Below are positions 47,434-56,335 of a DNA stretch of 64,000 bases, piece by piece. Below the pieces are notes generated by a model. It worked only from the letters and a program-made list of their open reading frames with translations. It had not been told where the DNA came from and made no database searches. This DNA is from VAYN01 sp964540905. Its GTDB lineage: Bacteria; Actinomycetota; Thermoleophilia; Solirubrobacterales; 70-9. The position numbers were made by a program, and so were the translations under genes. The DNA lies in contig CAZIOS010000005.1 in assembly GCA_964540905.1 (NCBI GenBank), positions 1 through 64,000 of the forward strand, given 5' to 3'. The stretch's first letter is position 1. Every line of letters begins with the position of its first letter.

Positions 47434-47750
47434 CCCTTGTCCGAGCCGTCCTTGGAAGACGATTTGGGTTTCGGCTTTTTGGAGAACATGCCGAGCATGC
47501 GGTCGGTGACCAGGAAGCCGCCGACGATGTTGATCGCGCCGAAGGCGATTGCGATCGTGCCGATCACGTACTCGAGCGGGTCGTTGGCGTACATGCCGAC
47601 GACGATCAGGCCGCCGAGCATGACGATGCCGTGGATCGCGTTGGTCTGCGACATCAACGGCGTGTGCAGGGTCGTCGGCACCTTCGAGATCACCTCGAAG
47701 CCGACGAAGATCGCCAGGACGAAGATCGTGATCTCGCTGAACAGGGTCAT
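47430..47750 (-). CDS. pntAB: NAD(P) transhydrogenase subunit alpha, membrane part
   Basis: This 106-residue protein has three or four transmembrane helices (about 5-22, 33-53, 60-82) corresponding to the membrane half of PntA in organisms where PntA is split. The segment FVGFEVISKVPTTLHTPLMSQTNAIHGI is highly conserved in the family. A Lys/Ser-rich C-terminus (about 90-106) follows. It is coupled on both sides: its ATG overlaps the pntAA stop by 1 nt and its end overlaps pntB. Confidence 0.95.
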   Translation of the reverse strand: MTLFSEITIFVLAIFVGFEVISKVPTTLHTPLMSQTNAIHGIVMLGGLIVVGMYANDPLEYVIGTIAIAFGAINIVGGFLVTDRMLGMFSKKPKPKSSSKDGSDKG

Positions 47751-48868
47751 TACTTGGCCGCCCTCTCGTTCCTGATCTCGCCGCCCTCGGTGATGCAGGC
47801 GGCGGCGACGATGTCGTCCGCGAAGTCGACCTCGAGCTGACCCTCCTCGCCGACCAGCAGGCCGAGCAGGTTCTCGAGGTTCTTGGCGTAGAGCTGGGAG
47901 GCGGGCACCGGCATCTCCGAGGCGAGGTTGCGCGGCCCGATCACCCTGACGCCGCTCTCGACCACGGTCTCCCCGGCCTCGGTCAGCTCGCAGTTGCCGC
48001 CGGTCTCGGCGGCGAGGTCGACGATCACCGAGCCGGGCGCCATCCCGCGCACGGCCTCGGCGGTGATCAGCAGCGGCGCCGGGCGGCCGGGGATCGCGGC
48101 GGTGGTGACGATGATGTCCTGTTTGGCGGCGTTCTGGCCGAGTGCCTCGCGCACCTGCGCGTTCTCCTCGTCGGTCAGCGGCCGCGCGTAGCCGCCCTCG
48201 CCCTCGGCGTCGGGGATGAAGTCGAGTTCGAGCGGGCGGCCGCCGAGCGAGGCGATCTGCTCCCAGGCGGCGCGACGGATGTCGAAGCCGGTGACGATCG
48301 CGCCCAGCCGCTTGGCGGTGGCGACCGCCTGCAGGCCGGCGACGCCGGCGCCGAGCACGAGGACCTTGGCCGGCGGCACGGTGCCGGCGGCGGTGGTCAT
48401 CATCCCGAAGAAGCGACCGGACTCGCGGGCGGCGATCAGCATCGCCGCGTAGCCGGCGGCGGCGGCCTGGGAAGAGAGCGCGTCCATCGCCTGGGCGCGG
48501 GTGGTGCGCGGGATCGCCTCCATCGCGAAACTGGTGACCCCGGCGGCGGCCAGCGCTCTATTCGTCTCGGCCGCGGTCCAGGGGTTGAGGTGGCCGATCA
48601 GGACCTGGCCTGACTTGAGCTTGCCGATCTCCTCGCTGGCAGGGGCGGCGACGCGCAGGACCACGTCGGCGCCCCAGGCAACCTCGCCCTCGACGAGGTC
48701 GGCGCCGGCCTCCTCGTACTGGGAGTCGGGATGGCCGGCGGCCGCGCCGGCGCCGCGCTCGACCAGCACCTCGAGCTGCTCGTTCTTCTTCAGCGATTTG
48801 ACCACGTCAGGGACCAGCGCGACCCGGCGCTCCCCATCCGCGGACTCTTTCGGCACTCCGATTCTCAT
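47750..48868 (-). CDS. pntAA: NAD(P) transhydrogenase subunit alpha, NAD-binding part
   Basis: This 372-residue soluble domain I of transhydrogenase binds NAD(H). Seen are MRIGVPKE at the start, the RxxxxPR-type loop (IPRTTRAQAMDALSSQ), and the dinucleotide fold VLVLGAGVAGLQAVATAKRLGAIVTGFDIR with the mobile loop and GSVIVDLAAETGGNCELT. It heads the pntAA-pntAB-pntB operon. Confidence 0.95.
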   Translation of the reverse strand: MRIGVPKESADGERRVALVPDVVKSLKKNEQLEVLVERGAGAAAGHPDSQYEEAGADLVEGEVAWGADVVLRVAAPASEEIGKLKSGQVLIGHLNPWTAAETNRALAAAGVTSFAMEAIPRTTRAQAMDALSSQAAAAGYAAMLIAARESGRFFGMMTTAAGTVPPAKVLVLGAGVAGLQAVATAKRLGAIVTGFDIRRAAWEQIASLGGRPLELDFIPDAEGEGGYARPLTDEENAQVREALGQNAAKQDIIVTTAAIPGRPAPLLITAEAVRGMAPGSVIVDLAAETGGNCELTEAGETVVESGVRVIGPRNLASEMPVPASQLYAKNLENLLGLLVGEEGQLEVDFADDIVAAACITEGGEIRNERAAK

Positions 48869-48900
48869 ACCCGTGCGGCGCGGTAGGTTATGCGAAAGGG

Positions 48901-49962
48901 TCAGGAGCGCGCCTCGACCCCGGCAACCGAGGCGAGACGCTCGAGAGTGTGCAGCTGCTCGGCCCGGTCGACGTGGACCGGCGAGACGATCAGGCGGTCG
49001 ATGCCGGCGCCGCGGAAGCGCTCGACCCGCGCCGCCACCTCGGCCTCGGTGCCGACCAGGGAGGTCGCCTCGACGATCTCGTCGGGCATCGCCTCGAAGG
49101 CCCCGGCGCGGTCGCCGTCCTGGAAGCGGCGCTGGACCTCGTCGGCGACCTCGCCGAAGCCGAAACGGTGGGCGAGGTCGACATAGAAGTTGGTTTTGCG
49201 GCTGCCCATGCCGCCGAAGTAGAGGACCAGGCCGGCCTTGACGACGCTCTTCGCCGCCTCCAGGTCGCCGTCGATCGCGACCTGCAGCGAGGGCGAGACC
49301 TCGAGGTCGGAGCGCTGCCGCCCACCCCTGGCGAAGCCCGCCTCGAGGTGCTCCCCCCAGGTCTGCTCGAAGGCGTCGACGCTGAAGAAGATCGGGATCC
49401 AGCCGTCGCAGATCTCAGCTGCCATCTCGACCGATTTGCGGCCGATCGCGCCAACGAAGACGGGGATCCGGTTGCGCAGCGGGTGGAAGTTGAGCTTCAG
49501 CGGCTTGCCCTCGCCACCGGTCAGCGGCAGCTGGTAGTGCTCACCCTGGTGGTCGACCGGGCCCTCGCGGGCGATGATCTCGCGCACGACTTCGATGTAC
49601 TCGCGGGTGCGCCCCCAGGGCTTGGCGTAGGGGACCCCGTACCAGCCCTCGGAGACCTGCGGGCCGGAGGGGCCGAAGCCGAAGAGGAAGCGGCCGCCGG
49701 AGAGTTTGTCGATCGTCGCCCCGGCCATCGCGGCGGCGGCGGGCGGCCGCGCCGGGACCTGCAGGATCGCGGCGCCGAGCTTGATCGTCGTCGTCTGCGC
49801 CGCCAGCCAGGCGAGCACGCTGACGACGTCGGAGCCGTAGGACTCGGCCGCCCAGACCGACTCGAAGCCGAGCCGCTCGGCGGCGCCGACGACCTCGACG
49901 GCGTCCTCGCCGGCCGGGCCGATCCCCCAGTAGCCAAGGTTCAATCCGAGCTTCAGCGGCAT
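48901..49962 (-). CDS. LLM-class F420-dependent oxidoreductase
   Basis: This 353-residue luciferase-like monooxygenase family protein has LGLNLGYWGIGPAGEDAVEVVGAAERLGFESVWAAE, the F420-pocket segment TTTIKLGAAILQVPARPPAAAAMAGATID, and GGRFLFGFGPSGPQVSEGWYG. It aligns with the Rv-type F420 family that often acts on small aldehydes or acyl compounds; the substrate is not predictable. The ATG at 49962 follows GGAGG. Divergent from the P-type ATPase gene, with a 27-bp gap. Confidence 0.87.
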   Translation of the reverse strand: MPLKLGLNLGYWGIGPAGEDAVEVVGAAERLGFESVWAAESYGSDVVSVLAWLAAQTTTIKLGAAILQVPARPPAAAAMAGATIDKLSGGRFLFGFGPSGPQVSEGWYGVPYAKPWGRTREYIEVVREIIAREGPVDHQGEHYQLPLTGGEGKPLKLNFHPLRNRIPVFVGAIGRKSVEMAAEICDGWIPIFFSVDAFEQTWGEHLEAGFARGGRQRSDLEVSPSLQVAIDGDLEAAKSVVKAGLVLYFGGMGSRKTNFYVDLAHRFGFGEVADEVQRRFQDGDRAGAFEAMPDEIVEATSLVGTEAEVAARVERFRGAGIDRLIVSPVHVDRAEQLHTLERLASVAGVEARS

Positions 49963-49989
49963 CCGACCTCCACCCTATTGAATACCGCC

Positions 49990-52395
49990 ATGGCCACGGC
50001 CCCAGCACTCGCGGAACAGGGCCTCTCCGGCGCCGAGGCGGCGGCGCGGCTGCGCAAGCTGGGGCCGCCGCCGCAGACCTCCTCGCGCTCGACCGCGAGC
50101 ATCGTCGCCGGCAACGTCTTCACCCTCTTCAACGCGATCATCGGCGTCTTCTTCGTCCTCGACCTGGCGCTGGGTCTCTACGCCGACTCGCTGTTCGGGC
50201 TGATCGCGGTGATCAACTCCTACATCGGCATCCGCCAGGAGCTGAAGGCGAAGGCGACCCTCGACGAGCTGGCCATCCTCGTCGCCCCGCACGCCCGCGT
50301 CCTCCGCGACGGCGAGACGCTGGAGCTGCTGGCAGGCGAGGTCGTCCCCGGAGACGTCGTCCAGGTCGGCCCCGGCGACCAGCTCGTCGCCGACGGCGAG
50401 ACGATCGCCAGCCGCGGCCTCACCCTCGACGAGTCGCTGCTGACCGGCGAGGCCGACGGCATCCCCAAGGGGGCCGGCGACCGGGTGCTGTCCGGCTCCT
50501 TCTGCGTCTCCGGCTCCGGCCACTACGTCGTCGAGGCGGTCCGCGAGCAGAGCTACGCCGGCCGCCTCGCCGGCGAGGCGCAGACCTTCCGCCACCCGCT
50601 CTCGCCGCTGCAGCTGGAGGTCAACCGGGTGATCGTCGCCTCGACCTACATCATGCTGCCGCTGGCGGTGCTGCTGCTGCTGAGCCTGAAGATCCACAGC
50701 ACCAGTCTCGACAGCGCCGCCCAGACGGCGACCGCCGGCCTGGTGACGCTGATCCCCGAGGGCCTGGTGCTGCTGATGAGCGTCACCTTCGCGGTCGCCG
50801 CGGTGCGGCTGGCGCGGCGCGACACCCTGGTCCAGCAGATGAGCGCCAGCGAGAGCCTCGCCGCGGTCGACACGATCTGCATCGACAAGACCGGGACCCT
50901 GACCGCCGGCGAGCTGAGCCTGGTCGGGGTCGAGTTCGCCGAGGGCGTCGACGCCGCCGCCGCCCAGGCGGCGCTGGGGCGTTTCGCCGCCAGCGCCGGT
51001 GACCGCAACCGCACCCTGGAGACGATCGCCGCGCGCTTCCCCGGCAAGGCCGGGCGGGTCGGCGCCGAGGTCCCGTTCTCCTCGGAGTGGAAGTGGAGCG
51101 GCGTCGCGCTCGGCGGCGGCGGCACCTACGTCCTCGGCGCCCCCGACGTGCTCGCCCAGGTGGGCGCCCTGACCCTGCCCCCGGGGCTGGCCCGCAAGCT
51201 CGAAGCCGAGACCGCGGCGGGGCGGCGGGTGGTCGCCTTCGGCGAGTCCGGCGAGGGGCTGCCGGCCGACCCGGCGGCGGCGCCACCGCCGCGGCTGGCG
51301 CCGCTGGCGCTGGTCGTGCTGGAGGAGACGCTGCGGCCCGACGCGGCGGCGACGATCGCGACCATGCGCGAGAACGACGTCGACCTGAAGCTGATCTCCG
51401 GCGACGCCCGGGCGACCGTGACCGCGGTCGCCTACGCGGTCGGGGTGCCGGCCGACGCCGGCGTCGTCGAGGGCCCGGAACTGCCCGAGGACCCTGACGA
51501 GCTGGCGCTGGTGGCGCTGGCCAACACGGTCTTCTGCCGGATCAAGCCGGAGCAGAAGAAAGCGCTGGCCGGGGCCCTGGTCGACGCCGGCCGCTACGTG
51601 GCGATGATCGGCGACGGCGTCAACGACGTGCCGGCGCTGAAGCGGGCGCGGATGGCGGTGGCGATGGGCTCGGGGGCGCAGGTGACCAAGGGCGTCGCCG
51701 ACGTGGTCCTGCTCAAGGACGAGTTCTCGCGCCTGCCCGAGGCGGTCGGCGAGGGGCGGCGGATCGCCCGCAACATCCACCGCCTCGGCCGCCTCTACCT
51801 GACCAAGACGGTCTACGCCGCTACCCTGATCCTGCTCGTCGCCGTGCCCGGCTTCGCCTTCCCCTTCCTCCCCCGCCACCTCACCCTGGCCGCCTTCCTG
51901 ACGATCGGCATCCCCTCCTTCGTGCTCGCCCTGGCGCCCTCGGACGGGCCGCTGTACCGCGGCCACCTGCTGCGCTCGCTGGCCGCCTTCGCCGTCCCCG
52001 CCGGGGTGGCGACGGCGCTCGGCTCGATCCTCTCCTTCTTCCTCGTCGACACCGTCGCCGGCGCCAGCCTCGACGCCGGCCGCACCGCGGCGACGACGAC
52101 GCTGATCGTGCTCGGGCTGGCCTTCGTGCTGCTGCTGGAGCGCGGCCCCGGCCGCGAGCACATCGCGATCCAGAGCTACATGCTGGCCCTGGTCGCCGGC
52201 CTCGGCGCCCTCTACGCACTGATCCTCGCCGCCGCCCCGGTCCGCGCCTTCTTCCAGATGGAAATCCTCAGCGCCGCCCAGTGGTTCCTGGCCCTGCTCT
52301 CGGCCGCGATCGGGCTGACGATCGCCAGCGTCCTGTGGCGCTTGCCCCAGATCGAACGCTTAGAAGCACCAGTAGAGCGACAAGAAGTCGACTGA
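49990..52395 (+). CDS. ctpE: P-type cation ATPase, CtpE-like
   Basis: This 801-residue P-type ATPase resembles mycobacterial CtpE (Rv0908), which has been linked to Ca2+ uptake. The actuator motif LLTGEADG, the transport-site helix TLIPEGLVLLMS (PEGL, as in Ca2+ ATPases), phosphorylation site DKTGTLT with Asp299, and hinge GDGVND are intact. Ten hydrophobic helices can be counted, two before the actuator, two around the PEGL, and six at the C-terminus. The ATG at 49990 has no ribosome-binding site. The frame upstream of it is antisense to the LLM gene and was excluded. Metal specificity is inferred from family only. Confidence 0.9.
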   Translation: MATAPALAEQGLSGAEAAARLRKLGPPPQTSSRSTASIVAGNVFTLFNAIIGVFFVLDLALGLYADSLFGLIAVINSYIGIRQELKAKATLDELAILVAPHARVLRDGETLELLAGEVVPGDVVQVGPGDQLVADGETIASRGLTLDESLLTGEADGIPKGAGDRVLSGSFCVSGSGHYVVEAVREQSYAGRLAGEAQTFRHPLSPLQLEVNRVIVASTYIMLPLAVLLLLSLKIHSTSLDSAAQTATAGLVTLIPEGLVLLMSVTFAVAAVRLARRDTLVQQMSASESLAAVDTICIDKTGTLTAGELSLVGVEFAEGVDAAAAQAALGRFAASAGDRNRTLETIAARFPGKAGRVGAEVPFSSEWKWSGVALGGGGTYVLGAPDVLAQVGALTLPPGLARKLEAETAAGRRVVAFGESGEGLPADPAAAPPPRLAPLALVVLEETLRPDAAATIATMRENDVDLKLISGDARATVTAVAYAVGVPADAGVVEGPELPEDPDELALVALANTVFCRIKPEQKKALAGALVDAGRYVAMIGDGVNDVPALKRARMAVAMGSGAQVTKGVADVVLLKDEFSRLPEAVGEGRRIARNIHRLGRLYLTKTVYAATLILLVAVPGFAFPFLPRHLTLAAFLTIGIPSFVLALAPSDGPLYRGHLLRSLAAFAVPAGVATALGSILSFFLVDTVAGASLDAGRTAATTTLIVLGLAFVLLLERGPGREHIAIQSYMLALVAGLGALYALILAAAPVRAFFQMEILSAAQWFLALLSAAIGLTIASVLWRLPQIERLEAPVERQEVD

Positions 52396-52473
52396 CAGAG
52401 GACTTCTCCTCCTGTCCATACAGACCTGGGCGATTTTCGACCGAGGGCCATGTTGGCGGCGGATTTCCGCGGG

Positions 52474-52479
52474 TAGCGT
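52474..52479 (+). promoter_or_regulatory. candidate -10 box (TAGCGT) of the ATP-grasp operon, leaderless
   Basis: TAGCGT ends 6 nt before the ATG at 52486. A 9-bp direct repeat GTCCATACA lies at 52414-52422 and 52478-52486, the second copy reaching the start codon. Confidence 0.38.
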
Positions 52480-52485
52480 CCATAC

Positions 52486-53931
52486 ATGGCGACGACCCTG
52501 GATTCGGCCCGCCCCTTTCCCGGTGCCGATGAGTACCCGCTCGAGGCGGGGCACTTCGACGAGGCGTTCGCCACGGCTGCGGCTCCGCGCCGTCCCTACG
52601 CGGAGCTGATCGGCGCGCTCGCGCGGCTTGACCTGGTGGTGCTGCGCGAGCGCGTCCAGTCGACCGCCGCTTCGCTTGGGCTCTCCTTCGGTGAGGGCGA
52701 GGCGATCGCGGTGGACCCGGTGCCGCGGCTGCTCGAGGCGGCGGAGTGGGAGGCGCTGGAGGCGGGGCTGCTGCAGCGCCTGCGGGCGCTCAACGACTTC
52801 CTGCTCGACGCCTACGGGGCCCAGCGGATCTTCGAGGCCGGGGTAGTGCCGCGGCGGCTGCTCGAGACCTCGGCCGGCTACGAGCCGCGGATGCGGGGGC
52901 TGCTCGACCCGGCGGTGGCGCCGGCGACCGTCGCCGGCCTCGACCTCGTCCGCGACGCCGGCGGCACCCTGCGGGTGCTGGAGGACAATCTGCGCATGCC
53001 GTCGGGAGCGAGCTACGCGATCGGCGTCCGCGAAGCGGTCGAGCCGGCGCTGGGGGTGCCGCTGCGACCGTGGCCGCTGGACGGCTACGTCGGCCTGCTC
53101 GGCGAGGCGATTCGCGCCGCCGCCCCCGACGGCCGCGCCGACCCGGCGGCGGCGATCCTCTCCGACGGCCCCGCCAGCGGCGCCTGGTACGAGCACCGCC
53201 GGCTCGGCCGCGAGCTCGGGATCCCGGTCTTCACCCCGGCGCAGCTGGAGCAGGCGCGGGGGCGGCTGTTCGCCCGCGCCGGCGGCGAGCGGCGCCAGCT
53301 CGACGTCGTCTATCGCCGCCTCGACGAGGACCGGCTCAGCGCCGCCGACGGCTCCCCCACCGGCCTCGGCGAGCTGCTGCTGCCGGCGCTGGAGTCGGGC
53401 CGGCTGCGCTGCGTCAACGCCTTCGGCACCGGCGTCGCCGACGACAAGCTCGCCCACCCCTACGTCGAGGGCATGGTCCGCTTCTACCTCGGCGAGGAGC
53501 CGCTGCTGCGCTCGGTCCCCAGCTTCGACCTCTCCGACGAGGCCGGCCGGGCGGCGGCGATGGAGCGGCTCGAAGACCTGGTGATCAAGCCGCGCGACGG
53601 CTTCGGCGGCCGCGGGGTGACGATCATGCCGCGGGCGACCGCGGCGCAGCGGCGGCGGGCGATCGGCCTGGTGCGGCGCCGGCCCGAGCGCTTCGTCGCC
53701 CAGGAGACGGTGCAGCTCTCCAGCCACCCGACCGTCTGCGACGGGCGGCTGCGGCCGCGCCGGGTCGATCTGCGGCCGTTCGTCCTCAGCGGCCCCGGCG
53801 GCGGCCGGGCACTGGCCGGCGGCCTCACCCGCTACGCCCGCGGTGCCGGCGAGATGATCGTCAACAGCTCGCGCGGCGGCGGCTGCAAGGACACCTGGAT
53901 CGTCGACTCCCCCGGGGCGGCCCGGCGATGA
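52486..53931 (+). CDS. circularly permuted ATP-grasp ligase (COG2308-like)
   Basis: This 481-residue protein matches the circularly permuted ATP-grasp type (COG2308/DUF404-DUF407), a carboxylate-amine ligase that uses ATP. Landmarks are YEPRMRGLLDPAVAP, VLEDNLRMPSGASYAIGVR, VVYRRLDED, NAFGTGVADDKLAHPYVEGMVRFYLGEEP, LVIKPRDGFGGRGVTI, and the final VNSSRGGGCKDTWIVD. These enzymes are predicted to make peptide bonds in small metabolites or on proteins, often with alpha-E and transglutaminase partners; those partners are absent here and a GCS2 ligase and an amidotransferase fold follow instead. The stop overlaps the next ATG. Confidence 0.87.
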   Translation: MATTLDSARPFPGADEYPLEAGHFDEAFATAAAPRRPYAELIGALARLDLVVLRERVQSTAASLGLSFGEGEAIAVDPVPRLLEAAEWEALEAGLLQRLRALNDFLLDAYGAQRIFEAGVVPRRLLETSAGYEPRMRGLLDPAVAPATVAGLDLVRDAGGTLRVLEDNLRMPSGASYAIGVREAVEPALGVPLRPWPLDGYVGLLGEAIRAAAPDGRADPAAAILSDGPASGAWYEHRRLGRELGIPVFTPAQLEQARGRLFARAGGERRQLDVVYRRLDEDRLSAADGSPTGLGELLLPALESGRLRCVNAFGTGVADDKLAHPYVEGMVRFYLGEEPLLRSVPSFDLSDEAGRAAAMERLEDLVIKPRDGFGGRGVTIMPRATAAQRRRAIGLVRRRPERFVAQETVQLSSHPTVCDGRLRPRRVDLRPFVLSGPGGGRALAGGLTRYARGAGEMIVNSSRGGGCKDTWIVDSPGAARR

Positions 53932-54749
53932 AGAGCCGCTCGCTCGCCTCGCGCCGGGAGCGGCCGCTGATCGGGGTGACGACCTCGGAGATGCGGCGGG
54001 CCGAGAGCATCCAGCCGACCCCCGAGGGCGAGCCGCCGGCGCGGCTGGAGATGGCGCTCGGCCTCCCCTACCTGCGCGGGCTGGAGGCGGCGGGCGGGCT
54101 GCCGGTGGTGATGCCGCCGCTGCACGACGAGGCGATCGAGCCGCTGCTCGACCGCTTCGACGGCATCTGCCTCTCCGGCGGCCCCGACCTCGACCCCGAA
54201 GGCTACGGCGCCAAGCCGCATCCCGAACTGGGCCCGATCGAGCCCGACCTCGACCGCTTCGAGCTGGCGGTGGCGCGCCGCGCCGACGCCCGCGAAATGC
54301 CGATCCTGGCGATCTGCCGCGGCACCCAGGCGCTCAACGTGATCCGCGGCGGCGCCCTGCACCAGCACCTGCCGGAGATCTCGACCGAGATCGCCCACCG
54401 CCAGCGCACCCCCGGCGACCAGCCCAGCCACCCGGTCGAGATCGAGCCCGGCAGTCTGCTGGCGGCGACGCTCGGGGGCGACGGCGAGGTCGGCGAGATC
54501 GAGGTCAACTCCTTCCACCACCAGGCGATCGACCGGCTCGGCGAGGGGCTGGTGGTCAGCGCCCGCGCCCCCGACGGCACCGTCGAGGCGGTCGAGGACC
54601 CGACCCGGCCCTTCCTGATCGGCGTCCAGTGGCACGCCGAGACGCTCGTCCACCGCCCCTACGAGGCGGCGCTGTTCCGCCGCTTCGTAGAAGCCTGCCG
54701 CCGCGACGGCGCCGAGTTCCAGCGCCGCAGCGGCCGCGAGGTGGCATGA
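53928..54749 (+). CDS. class I glutamine amidotransferase-fold hydrolase (peptidase C26)
   Basis: This 273-residue protein of the gamma-glutamyl hydrolase/PuuD type has the nucleophile Cys130 in AICRGTQALNV, and a C-terminal His and Glu in QWHAET, completing the triad. The region ISTEIAHRQ and SFHHQAIDRLGEGL are typical of PuuD-like gamma-Glu-amide hydrolases. It probably cuts a gamma-glutamyl bond in the product or intermediate of the neighbouring ligases. Its ATG overlaps the ATP-grasp stop (ATGA) and its stop overlaps the next ATG, so the three proteins are translationally coupled. Confidence 0.88.
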   Translation: MKSRSLASRRERPLIGVTTSEMRRAESIQPTPEGEPPARLEMALGLPYLRGLEAAGGLPVVMPPLHDEAIEPLLDRFDGICLSGGPDLDPEGYGAKPHPELGPIEPDLDRFELAVARRADAREMPILAICRGTQALNVIRGGALHQHLPEISTEIAHRQRTPGDQPSHPVEIEPGSLLAATLGGDGEVGEIEVNSFHHQAIDRLGEGLVVSARAPDGTVEAVEDPTRPFLIGVQWHAETLVHRPYEAALFRRFVEACRRDGAEFQRRSGREVA

Positions 54750-55891
54750 GCGAGGTGAGCGCCCTGCCCGCCTGGGCGACCTGGGCGCCGCCGCAGGAGC
54801 TCGGCGCCTACACGGTCGGGATCGAGGAAGAGGTGATGCTGCTCGACCAGCTGACCTGGGCGCTGGCGCACCGGATCGACAGCGTCCTGCCCCGCCTGCC
54901 CCACGGCCGCGGCGCCAGCTTCACCGCCGAGACCCACGGCTCGGCGCTGGAGATCCAGACCGGCGTCCACGCCCGGATCGGCGCCGCGATCGAGGAGCTG
55001 GCGGCGCTGCGGGGCGAGCTCGACGCCACCCTGCGGCCGCTCTCGATGCGCGCCGCCAGCGCCGGCACCCACCCCTTCGCGGTCTGGCAGGAGATCGTCG
55101 TCTCGGCCGGCGAGCGCTACCAGTTCGTCTACGGCTCGATGCGCGAGCTGGCCCGGCGCGAGCCGACCTTCGGCCTCCACGTCCACGTCGGCGTCCCCGA
55201 CGCCGAAGCGGCGATCCACGCCAGCAACCGGCTGCGGACCCTGATCCCGCTGCTGCTGGCGCTCGCGGTCAACTCGCCCTTCTGGCAGGGGCGCGACACC
55301 GGCCTCGCCTCGGCCCGGACGCCGCTGTTCCAGGCCTTCCCGCGGGTCGGCATCCCCCGCGCCTTCTCCGACTACGCCGAGTACGTCGAGTCGGTGGATG
55401 TCCTGATCCGCTCCGGCGCCGTCCCCGAGCCGACCTTCCTCTGGTGGGACGTGCGGCCGCAGCCGCGCTTCGGCACGGTCGAGGTGCGGATCATGGACGC
55501 GCAGACGACGCTCGCCGACACCGCGGCGCTGGCGGCCCTGGTCCAGTGCATCGTCCGGCTCGAGGTCGAGGCGGGCAGCCACACCTTCGACGCCGGCGTC
55601 CCCCACGAGGTGCTGGCCGAGAACCGCTTCCTCGCCGCCCGCGACGGGATGGAGGCGGAGCTGATCGAGGTCGGGCTGGGCGAACGGGTGCCGGCCCGGG
55701 CGCTGCTCGAGGAGCTGCTGGTCGCCTGCCGCCCCCACGCCGAGGAGCTCGGCTGCGCCGCCGAGCTGGAGGAGGTGACGCGGCTGGCGGCGAAGACCGG
55801 CGCCACCCGTCAGCTCGAGCTCTCGCGCTCGCTCGGCTCGCTGCCGCGCCTGGTCGCCGTCTTGGCGGACGATTTCCTCGCCGCCGGTTAG
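54746..55891 (+). CDS. GCS2-family carboxylate-amine ligase (YbdK-like)
   Basis: This 381-residue glutamate-cysteine ligase-like protein has the N-terminal TVGIEEEVMLLD (metal/ATP-binding acidic motif), FTAETHGSALEIQTGV, and the pattern FGLHVHVGVPDAEAAI and TVEVRIMDAQTTLADTAALAAL. YbdK has only weak gamma-glutamylcysteine synthase activity; other members ligate Glu to different amines. With the ATP-grasp ligase and the C26 hydrolase it defines a probable gamma-glutamyl or peptide metabolite pathway. It could alternatively supply gamma-Glu-Cys for EgtB. The end overlaps the convergent thioesterase gene by 4 nt. Confidence 0.9.
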   Translation: MSEVSALPAWATWAPPQELGAYTVGIEEEVMLLDQLTWALAHRIDSVLPRLPHGRGASFTAETHGSALEIQTGVHARIGAAIEELAALRGELDATLRPLSMRAASAGTHPFAVWQEIVVSAGERYQFVYGSMRELARREPTFGLHVHVGVPDAEAAIHASNRLRTLIPLLLALAVNSPFWQGRDTGLASARTPLFQAFPRVGIPRAFSDYAEYVESVDVLIRSGAVPEPTFLWWDVRPQPRFGTVEVRIMDAQTTLADTAALAALVQCIVRLEVEAGSHTFDAGVPHEVLAENRFLAARDGMEAELIEVGLGERVPARALLEELLVACRPHAEELGCAAELEEVTRLAAKTGATRQLELSRSLGSLPRLVAVLADDFLAAG

Positions 55892-56334
55892 CCCTCTTGG
55901 GGTGGCAGCACGAACTGGGTGACGATCAGGTTGGCGGCCAGCTTCGCGGCGTCCTCGCGGACGCGCTCGATCCGGACCTCGATCACGACGGTGCTGCGGC
56001 CCCTGTGCAGCGGCCGCGCCTCGGCGACGATCTCGTCGCCGAGCAGACCGGCGGCGAAGACGTTCAGCTTCAGCTCGATCGTCGTGAAGTCGTGCCGAGG
56101 GGGAATGCTGCGGAAGGTGGCCCAGGCGGCGACGGTGTCGCCCAGCGCCGTCCAGACGCCGCCGTGGACGAAGCCGCCGGGGTGGAGGTGGCGGCGGTCG
56201 ACGACGATGCGGCCGCGAGCGTGGGCCGGCTCGATCTCCAGCGGCTCGATCCCGAGGTCGCCGGGGAAGCTGCCGGAGATGAAGCCGCGCGCGTCGGCGG
56301 CGGTGACCGTGGAGAGGTCCGCTGCTCGCGCCAT
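55888..56334 (-). CDS. PaaI-family hotdog thioesterase
   Basis: This 148-residue single hotdog domain contains the PaaI-type motif HPGGFVHGGVWTALGDTVAAWA and TIELKLNVFAAG. It hydrolyses acyl-CoA thioesters, often releasing CoA from stalled intermediates. The gene follows the crotonase gene by 1 bp and so belongs with crotonase in an operon. Substrate unknown. Confidence 0.88.
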   Translation of the reverse strand: MARAADLSTVTAADARGFISGSFPGDLGIEPLEIEPAHARGRIVVDRRHLHPGGFVHGGVWTALGDTVAAWATFRSIPPRHDFTTIELKLNVFAAGLLGDEIVAEARPLHRGRSTVVIEVRIERVREDAAKLAANLIVTQFVLPPQEG

Positions 56335-56335
56335 C

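Noticed and set aside
45136..47775. 879-codon open frame on the plus strand opposite the TadE-like and pnt genes
   Set aside because: It is antisense to the transhydrogenase genes, has low-complexity composition and no start signal.
48949..49989. 5' extension of the P-type ATPase frame
   Set aside because: These 347 codons are antisense to the LLM oxidoreductase. The ATPase homology begins right after ATG 49990.
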